Below, in pieces: positions 1-5,118 of a DNA stretch of 13,860 nt. The notes under the pieces are model-generated. The model was not told the DNA's origin, searched no databases, and worked only from the letters and a program-made list of their open reading frames with translations. Within the stretch, counting starts at the first letter, position 1. The number at the start of each line of letters is the position of its first letter. The stretch comes from Oscillospiraceae bacterium (lineage in GTDB: Bacteria; Bacillota; Clostridia; Oscillospirales; Oscillospiraceae): assembly GCA_028708585.1 (NCBI GenBank), contig JAQVYO010000031.1:1-13860 (forward strand), in the 5' to 3' direction. A program made the position numbers and the translations under genes.

Positions 1-2
1 GT

Positions 3-1220
3 TCGGTCAGCTTCGATTCCGGTACGGTGCTGATCGGTGCGGCGGAGAAGTTAATCAAACACCTGCCGGAGTCTGTGGAACAGCAGATTGCGCAAGGCTA
101 CCGTGCCGTCGCAATCGGCTTTTACAACGGGGTCTGGCAGAACGACAAGGAACTGCCGGACAGGATCGAACCGTTGTGCGCTGTGATTCTGGCAGATCAC
201 ATCCGGAAGAACGCCGCGAAAACGCTGGAGTATTTCCGGAAAGAGGGCGTGAATGTAAAAATCATTTCCGGTGATCATGTCAAAACGGTATCGATGATTG
301 CGCAGAAAGCGGGACTGAAGTCGTGGGAAAACGCAGTTGATTTGTCTGCCTTTGGGGAGGATGCGGATTACGACAGCCTCTGCCAAAAATACACCGTGTT
401 TGCACGGGTGACACCAAAACAAAAGCAGTTGCTTGTGCAGGCCATGAAACGCGGTGGGCACCAGGTTGCCATGACCGGCGACGGTGTGAATGACCTGTTG
501 GCGCTTAGAGAGGCGGATTGTTCCATTGCCATAGCCGAAGGCAGTGATGCCAGCCGTCAGATTTCGCAGATTGTGCTGTTGGATTCGGATTTTGCCAATC
601 TGCCGCAGGTGGTGCTGGAAGGCAGAATGGTAATCCATAATGTGACCCGGACAGCGGGCGTGTTCTTTATTAAGACGATCTATTCCCTGCTGCTCTCCTG
701 CTTCTGCCTGCTGCTGAATACGCCTTTCCCGTTTATTCCCATTCAGATTACACTGGTTGATGCCTTTATTGAAGCGTATCCGTCTTTTCTGACGATCTTT
801 GAATCGGATACCAGGAGAATCCGGGGTTCCTTCTTAAAGACAGCGTTGGAGAATGCGGCGCCGTTTGCACTGACGATTACAGCGGGAATCATCTTTATCA
901 GCCTTACCGTGCCGTTTGACACACGGCAAAGACAGACGGTCATGTACCTGCTTTTGATTCTCGTGTCGATGCTGTCGGTTATCAAAAGCTGCATTCCGTT
1001 TACTAAGCTGCGTGCATTTATCTGTGTGACGATGGTGTTGGGCGCTTTCGGTGCGCTGTGGGTGCTCCCACGGCTGTTTGAAGTTTCTGCTCTGACAGCG
1101 GCCATGGGGTCTTGTCTGCTTGCGGCGTTTGTGGTGCTGGCGCTTCTTCTCGTGCTGCTTTTCCAAATCAAACGAAGCATAGGAAAACACAGGACGCAGG
1201 ATTCTGTTAAGAAGCGGTAA
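3..1220 (+). CDS. Cation-translocating P-type ATPase, CtpE-like, C-terminal part (5' end outside window)
   Basis: This is the C-terminal ~405 residues of a P-type (E1-E2) ATPase; the frame is open to the window edge, so the real start lies upstream. P-type ATPases pump cations across the membrane using a phospho-aspartate intermediate. Visible here are the end of the nucleotide-binding domain, the P-domain motif SGDH (near base 272), TPKQK (near 411) and the hinge motif MTGDGVND (471-494) followed by LLALREADCSIAIAEGSDAS. The DKTGT phosphorylation site is off the window. From about 655 to 1190 there are about six hydrophobic segments. The run around FPFIPIQITLVDAF with a following RRIRGSFL resembles the CtpE subgroup, which in mycobacteria is linked to calcium uptake; the ion here cannot be read from this part. 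It ends with a basic tail, and a degenerate uppP starts 13 bases later with its own ribosome site. Family confidence is high, substrate confidence low. Confidence 0.9.
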   Translation, partial: SVSFDSGTVLIGAAEKLIKHLPESVEQQIAQGYRAVAIGFYNGVWQNDKELPDRIEPLCAVILADHIRKNAAKTLEYFRKEGVNVKIISGDHVKTVSMIAQKAGLKSWENAVDLSAFGEDADYDSLCQKYTVFARVTPKQKQLLVQAMKRGGHQVAMTGDGVNDLLALREADCSIAIAEGSDASRQISQIVLLDSDFANLPQVVLEGRMVIHNVTRTAGVFFIKTIYSLLLSCFCLLLNTPFPFIPIQITLVDAFIEAYPSFLTIFESDTRRIRGSFLKTALENAAPFALTITAGIIFISLTVPFDTRQRQTVMYLLLILVSMLSVIKSCIPFTKLRAFICVTMVLGAFGALWVLPRLFEVSALTAAMGSCLLAAFVVLALLLVLLFQIKRSIGKHRTQDSVKKR

Positions 1221-1233
1221 AGGAGTCGAAAGT

Positions 1234-1485
1234 ATGAGTATGATTCAAGCCATCCTCTATGGTATTGTCCAGGGAATCACAGAGTTTTTACCCGTTTCAA
1301 GCACCGCGCACCTAGCGCTTATGCCATGGATTTTCGGGTGGAACAATCCGGGCAATGTCTTTGATGTTGCCTGCCGATCATTCTTGGCGACGCACTTTTT
1401 CACGCGAAGGATTTGGCAGATGTCCTCCCGCTCATCCTCGGAGCAGTCATGCTGAGGATAAGTGAAAATTTTCAGAGGAAAAAAA
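1234..1485 (+). pseudogene. uppP: Undecaprenyl-diphosphatase (UppP/BacA) remnant, internally deleted and truncated
   Basis: UppP is an integral membrane phosphatase that recycles the undecaprenyl-pyrophosphate carrier for wall synthesis and gives bacitracin tolerance. The first ~45 residues are convincing: after an AAGGAG site the ATG at 1234 gives an N-terminus with GIVQGITEFLPVSSTAHL, the family's signature, then NVFDVA. At about 1369 the match stops in this frame, which ends at 1455. It resumes in a second frame from about 1371 with LPIILGDALFHAKDLADVLP and LILGAVMLRISE, which fits the UppP segment normally ~55 residues further on. So roughly 160 bases are missing and the frame is shifted. 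The remaining ~170 C-terminal residues, including the second conserved region, are absent. A sequencing error alone would not explain the lost block. The product cannot be functional; an intact copy elsewhere is likely. Confidence 0.8.
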
Positions 1486-1560
1486 ATACGCATTGTTTCG
1501 TTTGCCATTTTGATTTCCTCCATTCTTTTTTTTCAAGGAAGCGAAACTGAAAAAGGGCAT

Positions 1561-1600
1561 AAAAAAAGCGGGCGTATCTTCGTTTGAAAATACGCCCGCT
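1561..1600 (-). terminator. Intrinsic terminator, minus strand (distal, after tRNA-Ser pair)
   Basis: AGCGGGCGTAT (1567-1577) pairs perfectly with ATACGCCCGCT (1590-1600). On the minus strand the stem is followed directly by a run of T (bases 1567-1561), so it reads as a rho-independent terminator for leftward transcription. On the plus strand no T-run follows. It could serve as a backup terminator for the serine tRNA transcript. Confidence 0.75.
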
Positions 1601-1665
1601 CATTATGCCGGATTTCCGTATTCAGCTGTTTACGGTGGTTCAAATCCCTCCAGTATGCCGAAAAT

Positions 1666-1735
1666 GGCCGATGCCATCTGTGAAATTGAAGGGCGGAAAA
1701 TGGGAGGGCAAATGCCCCAAAAAGGCCGATGCCAT
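1666..1735. repeat. Short direct repeat GGCCGATGCCAT, two copies
   Basis: The 12-mer GGCCGATGCCAT occurs at 1666-1677 and again at 1724-1735, 58 bases apart. The second copy forms the base of the perfect hairpin at 1728-1757. The first copy lacks the hairpin partner. This may be a duplicated terminator fragment; the stretch from 1486 to 1776 holds no convincing gene. Confidence 0.5.
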
Positions 1736-1757
1736 GCGGCTTTGACCGCATGGCATC
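1715..1757 (-). terminator. Perfect hairpin terminator downstream of tRNA-Ser(GCT)
   Basis: GATGCCATGCGG (1728-1739) and CCGCATGGCATC (1746-1757) form a 12-bp perfect stem with a six-base loop. Read leftward, the stem is followed by GGCC and five T. It sits 20 bases beyond the tRNA-Ser(GCT) 3' end, the expected place for termination of the tRNA transcript. The T-run is short and set off by GGCC, so read-through to the hairpin at 1561-1600 is possible. Confidence 0.7.
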
Positions 1758-1776
1758 TATAAACTACCTAAAATTT

Positions 1777-1867
1777 TGGCGGAGAAGGAGGGATTTGAAC
1801 CCTCGCACGAGTTACCCCGTCTACTCCCTTAGCAGGGGAGCCCCTTCGGCCACTTGGGTACTTCTCC
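1777..1867 (-). tRNA. tRNA-Ser (anticodon GCT)
   Basis: The minus strand folds as a 91-nt class II tRNA. The acceptor GGAGAAG pairs with CTTCTCC; the discriminator is G and the 3' CCA is encoded. The anticodon stem-loop CTCCCCTGCTAAGGGAG carries GCT, so it decodes AGC/AGU serine codons. A long variable arm (GTAGACGGGGTAACTCGTGC region) and the T-arm GAGGGTTCAAATCCCTC are present. It lies 55 bases downstream of tRNA-Ser(TGA) in the same transcript. Confidence 0.96.
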
Positions 1868-1922
1868 ATGTACGGAATATCACTTGCCCCCAACCCGCTT
1901 GCTGACCTGATCCGATAAGGCT

Positions 1923-2009
1923 TGGCGGAGAGAGAGGGATTCGAACCCTCGGCCCTTTCGGGTCACTGGTTTTCAAGACCAGCTCCATAAACCACTCGGA
2001 CATCTCTCC
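1923..2009 (-). tRNA. tRNA-Ser (anticodon TGA)
   Basis: The minus strand gives an 87-nt class II tRNA. The acceptor GGAGAGA pairs with TCTCTCC, with discriminator G and an encoded CCA. The anticodon loop CTGGTCTTGAAAACCAG carries TGA for UCN serine codons. The variable arm is long (GTGACCCGAAAGGGCC region) and the T-arm is GAGGGTTCGAATCCCTC. It is the first gene after the promoter at 2054-2082. Confidence 0.96.
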
Positions 2010-2028
2010 ATTTTGGAGGCTTGCGCAT

Positions 2029-2507
2029 TCACGGGCGATAGGATACAAGCGAAATAATACCACAGGCCAGCAGCTTTGTCAACTGAAAAACATCGCGAAA
2101 CGTGGCCTTGTCCGATGGAACGGCCTCTTTTTGATCCGAAGCCGGCCCCTTCTTCCCTTCAAGGCCAATTAAAATAACAGCTCTCAGGATCAGAGCCATG
2201 CCGACAAACTGAACGAGCGTCATTTGTTCATGAAAGAACAAAATTCCAATGGGCGTAGCCAAAGCCAGATCCAACGCCGAATAAAATCCCATTGGATGAA
2301 AACGTCCCCGCCTGCCCTAGAGCGCCGGAGACAGGCACATCCGGGCATCGTCATCAACAGAGCGGCAATTTTCCATCTGGTCAAAAAAGGTCAGGTGATA
2401 AAAACCTGGATTTTTTCGTTCAACCAAAGCAACCGCCAAAATGCCACACTCCCAACCATTGGCGCCAAGCGCTGATAAGCTGCCAAAATCAAATATTGGG
2501 GATCCAT
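2029..2507 (-). pseudogene. EamA/DMT-family transporter remnant
   Basis: The clear part is an 87-residue frame (2292 to 2029) containing ATPIGILFFHEQMTLVQFVG and GMALILRAVILIGLEGKK, the typical last membrane helix pair of EamA-domain drug/metabolite transporters (normally ~300 residues, ten helices). No full-length N-terminus exists. Upstream on the same strand a second frame from 2507 reads MDPQYLILAAYQRLAPMVGS and WRLLWLNEKIQVFIT, then a stop, then continues with KIAALLMTMPGCACL. This looks like pieces of the family in frames broken by stops and shifts, but that second part is less certain. The C-terminal tail beyond GLEGKK runs into the tRNA promoter and is probably not native. Function is lost. 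This entry also accounts for most of the gene-poor stretch 2293-2545. Confidence 0.6.
2054..2082 (-). promoter_or_regulatory. Sigma-A promoter for the two serine tRNAs
   Basis: On the minus strand a perfect TTGACA (bases 2082-2077) and TATTAT (2059-2054) are 17 bases apart. The -10 box ends 45 bases before the tRNA-Ser(TGA) 5' end. This is the best promoter match in the window and fits the high expression of tRNA genes. It overlaps the last codons of the open frame at 2029-2292. Confidence 0.85.
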
Positions 2508-2545
2508 TTGGCGGTAAGATGGCCCGTGTTTTTTTTGCTGATTGC

Positions 2546-2574
2546 TTTTCATTTGTATAAAATTACGATATAAT
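2546..2574 (+). promoter_or_regulatory. Promoter upstream of cysteine synthase
   Basis: TATAAT at 2569-2574 is preceded by TTTTCA (2546-2551) with a 17-base spacer. The -10 box is perfect and the -35 is partial (four of six). The leader to the GTG start would be about 125 bases. I see no T-box or S-box features in that leader. Confidence 0.6.
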
Positions 2575-2705
2575 AGTAAAAAAGAAAACCTTCCGGAAAC
2601 TTCATCCGCTTGATTTCGTATCTTGATATAAGGTGCGAAATGATTGGTATGCCTTTCGGAATCAATAAAGAGTTGCCGGTATCGGGCCGGCGGAAGGGAG
2701 CGTTC

Positions 2706-3632
2706 GTGATTTACAATACCATTTTAGAGGCGCTGGGGCATACGCCGCTTGTTCGTCTCAATCGGATGACAGGGCTGGAGGATGCGCAGGTCCTGGTAAA
2801 ATATGAAGGTCTAAATGTGGGCGGCTCCATAAAAACAAGGACGGCACTAAACATGATCGAAGCCGGGGAGCGAGCCGGAATCATTCATCCCGACACCATC
2901 ATTGTGGAGCCAACCAGCGGAAACCAGGGAATTGGCCTTGCACTGGTAGGAGCCGTAAAAGGGTATAAAACCATTATCATTATGCCGGATTCGGTCAGCC
3001 AGGAGCGCCGCATGCTGGTCGAACATTATGGGGCCGCCGCTCAGCTGATTCATGACGATGGAAACATTGGGGCATGTATGGAAGAATGCCTGAAAACAGC
3101 AGATGAAATGGCCAAAAACGATCCCCGGGTGTTTATCCCCCAGCAATTCTCCAACCCCGAAAACCCTCTGACCCATAAGCGGCATACAGCGTTGGAAATT
3201 ATGGAGCAGGCGGCAGTGAAGATTGACGGCTTTTGCTCGGGAGTCGGTACAGGGGGAACGATTTCCGGCATTGGCGAGGTACTCAAAGCGCAAAATCCCA
3301 ATATTCGCATTTGGGCAGTGGAACCGGAAAATGGCGCAATTCTTGCAGGCGGGCATATTGGAACGCACCTGCAAATGGGAATTGGCGACGGATTGATCCC
3401 CGAAAATTTAAACCAGGATATTTATGATTCTATTTATATCGTTTCGGATAATGAGGCAATTCGGACCGCTAAAGATTTGGCCCGGCTGGAAGGGCTTATG
3501 TGCGGTATTTCCAGCGGAACCAATGTTGCAGCGGCTTTAAAGCTGGCCAAGGAACTTGGGGCAGGTAAAACGGTGGTCACGATTTTACCTGATACGGCGG
3601 AACGGTATTTCAGTACGCCGCTGTTCCAATAA
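2706..3632 (+). CDS. cysK: Cysteine synthase (O-acetylserine sulfhydrylase), PLP-dependent
   Basis: This enzyme makes L-cysteine from O-acetylserine and sulfide in the cytosol. The start chosen is GTG at 2706, which has a GGAAGGGAG site at 2692-2700 with about 5 bases of spacing and gives 308 residues, the usual CysK length. An upstream ATG at 2610 adds 32 residues outside the family profile. The N-terminus reads ILEALGHTPLVRLNRM. The PLP lysine is K43 in GGSIKTRTA. The glycine-rich phosphate-binding loop is GVGTGGTISGIG, and the C-terminus ILPDTAERYFSTPLF is classic. The substrate loop reads EPTSGNQGIGLA, with Q where most CysK proteins have T (TSGNTG). The protein stands alone with its own promoter and probable terminator; no serine acetyltransferase is adjacent. 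A related O-phosphoserine- or cystathionine-using enzyme is possible but less likely. Confidence 0.9.
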   Translation: MIYNTILEALGHTPLVRLNRMTGLEDAQVLVKYEGLNVGGSIKTRTALNMIEAGERAGIIHPDTIIVEPTSGNQGIGLALVGAVKGYKTIIIMPDSVSQERRMLVEHYGAAAQLIHDDGNIGACMEECLKTADEMAKNDPRVFIPQQFSNPENPLTHKRHTALEIMEQAAVKIDGFCSGVGTGGTISGIGEVLKAQNPNIRIWAVEPENGAILAGGHIGTHLQMGIGDGLIPENLNQDIYDSIYIVSDNEAIRTAKDLARLEGLMCGISSGTNVAAALKLAKELGAGKTVVTILPDTAERYFSTPLFQ

Positions 3633-3677
3633 AAGCACCCCGGTTTCAGGGCCGCAGGCAAGGGAAAAACGTGGTTC

Positions 3678-3710
3678 CAGCAAAGCGAGCCATTTGCTGC
3701 GTCCTTTTTC
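3678..3710 (+). terminator. Possible terminator after cysteine synthase
   Basis: CAGCAAA (3678-3684) pairs with TTTGCTG (3693-3699) and is followed after CGTCC by five T. The stem is short and the T-run displaced, so this is only a candidate. Confidence 0.4.
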
Positions 3711-3783
3711 GGCGCCCACAGCAGGTAAAAATAATCCGGCTTCTCTATTGTCCACGTTCTGCCGCCGTTTCGCTTGATTTTCC

Positions 3784-3813
3784 TTTACCGATCGCCGCCC
3801 CATATGCTATAAT
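3784..3813 (+). promoter_or_regulatory. Promoter for the 74-residue protein
   Basis: TTTACC (3784-3789) and a perfect TATAAT (3808-3813) are separated by 18 bases. The start codon at 3846 follows 32 bases after the -10 box, with GGAGG at 3834-3838. Confidence 0.7.
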
Positions 3814-3845
3814 AAAAATATACTAGCTTTGCAGGAGGACGTACT

Positions 3846-4070
3846 ATGAATACGGAAAACGAAGCCAAAACCATGGAAGAAGAATTTGAGCCGGAGAAAG
3901 CCAACATCAAAAAATGGGCGGCGTTTGTTGAATCGGACGCTCTAAACTTCTTCACAGGATATAAGCTGGAGAAAATGACAATCGAAGATGGAAATGGAAA
4001 TAAGGCAAAATTTTCCAGAACGAAAGACGGCGGTATTAAAGTGGATTACACGTCGTCTGTATTGCTGTAA
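3846..4070 (+). CDS. Small acidic protein of unknown function (74 residues)
   Basis: I do not recognise this protein. The frame has a strong GGAGG site seven bases before the ATG, its own promoter with a perfect -10 box and a strong hairpin after the stop, so it is very probably expressed. The N-terminal ~25 residues are rich in Glu and Lys (MNTENEAKTMEEEFEPEKAN) and probably flexible or helical. The C-terminal half alternates hydrophobic and polar residues (KLEKMTIEDGNGNKAKFSRT then GGIKVDYTSSVLL) and suggests a small beta-sheet. There is no signal peptide, membrane helix or cysteine, so it is likely cytosolic. It lies between cysteine synthase and a metal regulator but shares an operon with neither. 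No function is proposed. Confidence 0.8.
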   Translation: MNTENEAKTMEEEFEPEKANIKKWAAFVESDALNFFTGYKLEKMTIEDGNGNKAKFSRTKDGGIKVDYTSSVLL

Positions 4071-4086
4071 CCTGCCTTTTAGCCCT

Positions 4087-4128
4087 AGGGGAGATACGCA
4101 AGGCAGTATCTCCCCTCTGCTATAGCAG
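4087..4128 (+). terminator. Strong hairpin after the 74-residue gene
   Basis: AGGGGAGATAC (4087-4097) pairs perfectly with GTATCTCCCCT (4106-4116). A second small palindrome CTGCTATAGCAG (4117-4128) follows directly. No T-run adjoins the first stem on the plus strand, though T-rich sequence begins at 4140. It is probably a terminator or a 3' end stabiliser. Confidence 0.6.
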
Positions 4129-4142
4129 TTCTCATGACGTTT

Positions 4143-4171
4143 TTGCTTTTTATCCTATCCTATGTTATTCT
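4143..4171 (+). promoter_or_regulatory. Promoter for the DtxR-type regulator
   Basis: TTGCTT (4143-4148) and TATTCT (4166-4171) have a 17-base spacer, 45 bases before the ATG at 4217. I see no convincing inverted repeat over it that would mark autoregulation. Confidence 0.5.
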
Positions 4172-4216
4172 AGTCTACGGGAAGCAGCCCAAAACCGGTG
4201 GAAGGAGACAACATTT

Positions 4217-4591
4217 ATGAAAACGCAGGAATCCGCCGAAATGTATCTGGAAACCATTTTGATTTTAAGTAAAAAAAATCCGCAAGTCCGTTCCATTGAT
4301 ATTGTAGGCGAACTAGAGTACAAAAAGTCCAGCGTCAGCGTCGCTATGAAAAACTTGCGTAACAACGGCTATATTGAAATGGACGGTGACGGATATATTA
4401 CCCTCACCGAACCAGGGAAAAAAATTGCCGAAACGATTTATGAGCGGCACACCCTCATTTCCGGTTGGCTGATGCATTTGGGCGTGGAACGGTCCGTTGC
4501 CAGCGAGGACGCCTGCCGGATCGAACATGTCATCAGCCAGGAAAGCTTTGAAGCAGTAAAAGCATATGTGGAAAATGCGAAGCTGCAGTAA
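4217..4591 (+). CDS. DtxR/MntR-family metal-dependent transcriptional repressor, short form
   Basis: Proteins of this family dimerise on Fe2+ or Mn2+ and repress metal-uptake genes. The 124 residues hold an N-terminal winged helix (about 5-70, with SIDIVGELEYKKSSVSVAMK as the helix-turn-helix and GYITLTEPGKK as the wing). A metal-binding and dimerisation domain follows (about 71-120). There is no SH3-like third domain, so the length is that of MntR. The visible ligand set is M9, C100, E103 and H104, which lines up with the primary site of diphtheria DtxR (M10, C102, E105, H106). H78 matches DtxR H79. MntR has Asp and Glu at the positions held here by M9 and C100, so an iron-type response is more likely than manganese. 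GGAAGGAG precedes the ATG. The gene is alone on its transcript; its targets are not in the window. Confidence 0.87.
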   Translation: MKTQESAEMYLETILILSKKNPQVRSIDIVGELEYKKSSVSVAMKNLRNNGYIEMDGDGYITLTEPGKKIAETIYERHTLISGWLMHLGVERSVASEDACRIEHVISQESFEAVKAYVENAKLQ

Positions 4592-4615
4592 TCGTTTTCA
4601 TAAATGCAACGATTT
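4590..4615 (+). terminator. Possible terminator of the DtxR-type gene
   Basis: AATCGTT (4590-4596) pairs with AACGATT (4608-4614) across an 11-base loop. The stem overlaps the stop codon and has only a weak T-run. The region from here to 4763 shows no gene. Confidence 0.4.
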
Positions 4616-4763
4616 CCCTTAAGATATGGGAAGTCTTTCATTGTACATCATTGCCTTTCCATGTTTCTTCTCAGATCAGCCGCCATGCAAACAGATTTGG
4701 GCCTCGGCTTAGCAAGTCCAGCGGGCAGGGCCATCCTAATAGATCCAAAACTGAATAACGAAT

Positions 4764-4906
4764 ACACAAAGTTATGGAACCGGGTGAAATTCCCGGACGG
4801 GCCGGCCACTGTGAATGCGGAGCGCTTTTCATAATGCCATTGGCGCCAAGCGCACCGAGAAGGCGAAAAGCCGCGAGGATGCTGAGTCAGGATACTTACT
4901 TTGTGT
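4764..4906 (+). promoter_or_regulatory. Cobalamin (adenosylcobalamin-type) riboswitch aptamer
   Basis: The sequence matches the B12 riboswitch core in order: GGGTGAAATTCCCGG (4782-4796), the B12 box GCCACTG (4805-4811) within GGCCACTGTGAA, and the 3' core GAGTCAGGATAC (4884-4895). The closing P1 helix is visible as a perfect 9-bp pairing of ACACAAAGT (4764-4772) with ACTTTGTGT (4898-4906). Inside, GCGCTT (4822-4827) pairs with AAGCGC (4848-4853), and GGCGAAAAGCC forms a small hairpin (4862-4872), consistent with the peripheral arms. The element binds cobalamin in the nascent mRNA and, in known cases, lowers expression of uptake or synthesis genes. It lies about 210 bases upstream of the first operon gene and is followed by an intrinsic terminator. 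The promoter driving it could not be placed with confidence; TTTTCA/TAAGAT at 4595-4624 is a weak candidate. Confidence 0.95.
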
Positions 4907-4938
4907 CAGAAGTCTCTTGGATGGGGCGCTACTTGTGC

Positions 4939-4970
4939 TGTTTTGCAAATATCCGTCAAAACAATTTGCA
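4939..4970 (+). promoter_or_regulatory. Candidate antiterminator of the B12 riboswitch
   Basis: TGTTTTGCAAAT (4939-4950) repeats the 3' arm of the terminator that follows. TGTTTTG (4939-4945) can pair with CAAAACA (4957-4963), or TGCAAAT (4944-4950) with ATTTGCA (4964-4970). Either pairing takes the 5' arm or loop of the terminator stem and would prevent it from forming. This is the usual layout of a transcriptional on/off switch; which pairing is used is inferred. Confidence 0.55.
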
Positions 4971-4992
4971 TTGTTTTGCACGGTTTTTTTTT
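4953..4992 (+). terminator. Riboswitch-controlled intrinsic terminator
   Basis: CCGTCAAAACAA (4953-4964) pairs with TTGTTTTG-C-ACGG (4971-4983, one bulged C) across a six-base loop, and nine T follow (4984-4992). It sits 46 bases after the aptamer's P1 helix, before the first gene, and so acts as the expression platform. Formation is expected when cobalamin is bound, stopping the operon. Confidence 0.88.
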
Positions 4993-5026
4993 CAAAAAGC
5001 GCTCTTAAAACAGGCAGACAAAGAAA

Positions 5027-5046
5027 CCCCCGCAAAAATCCGGGGG
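5027..5046 (+). other. GC-rich hairpin in the operon leader
   Basis: CCCCCG (5027-5032) pairs with CGGGGG (5041-5046) around an A-rich loop. No T-run follows, so it is not a standard terminator. It lies between the riboswitch terminator and the ribosome site GGAGG (5106-5110). It might protect the 5' end of the read-through mRNA or compete with another pairing. Confidence 0.5.
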
Positions 5047-5118
5047 AACAAAGGGGGACTCAGCCGTTTTCATACCCCGGAAGGGACTATTTTAAGAGGC
5101 TATTTGGAGGAAGAAAAG

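Noticed and set aside
1462..1584. Short frame from GTG at 1462 with a hydrophobic stretch, possible small membrane protein
   Set aside because: It has no ribosome site and runs into the minus-strand terminator hairpin; it overlaps the uppP remnant and is probably chance.
1666..1757. CRISPR-like or transposon end repeats
   Set aside because: Only two copies of a 12-mer with no regular spacers and no transposase; one copy is part of a terminator hairpin.
2224..2573. Plus-strand frames of 83 and 93 residues upstream of cysteine synthase
   Set aside because: Low-complexity basic composition, no ribosome site, and they are opposite the EamA remnant.
2610..2705. N-terminal extension of cysteine synthase from the ATG at 2610
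   Set aside because: The 32 added residues do not fit the family, and the GTG at 2706 has a good ribosome site and gives the standard length.
4774..5118. Open frame extending upstream of the first SLH gene, giving a 1530-residue product
   Set aside because: It runs through the riboswitch and terminator, has no ribosome site at its ATG, and the signal peptide begins at 5119.
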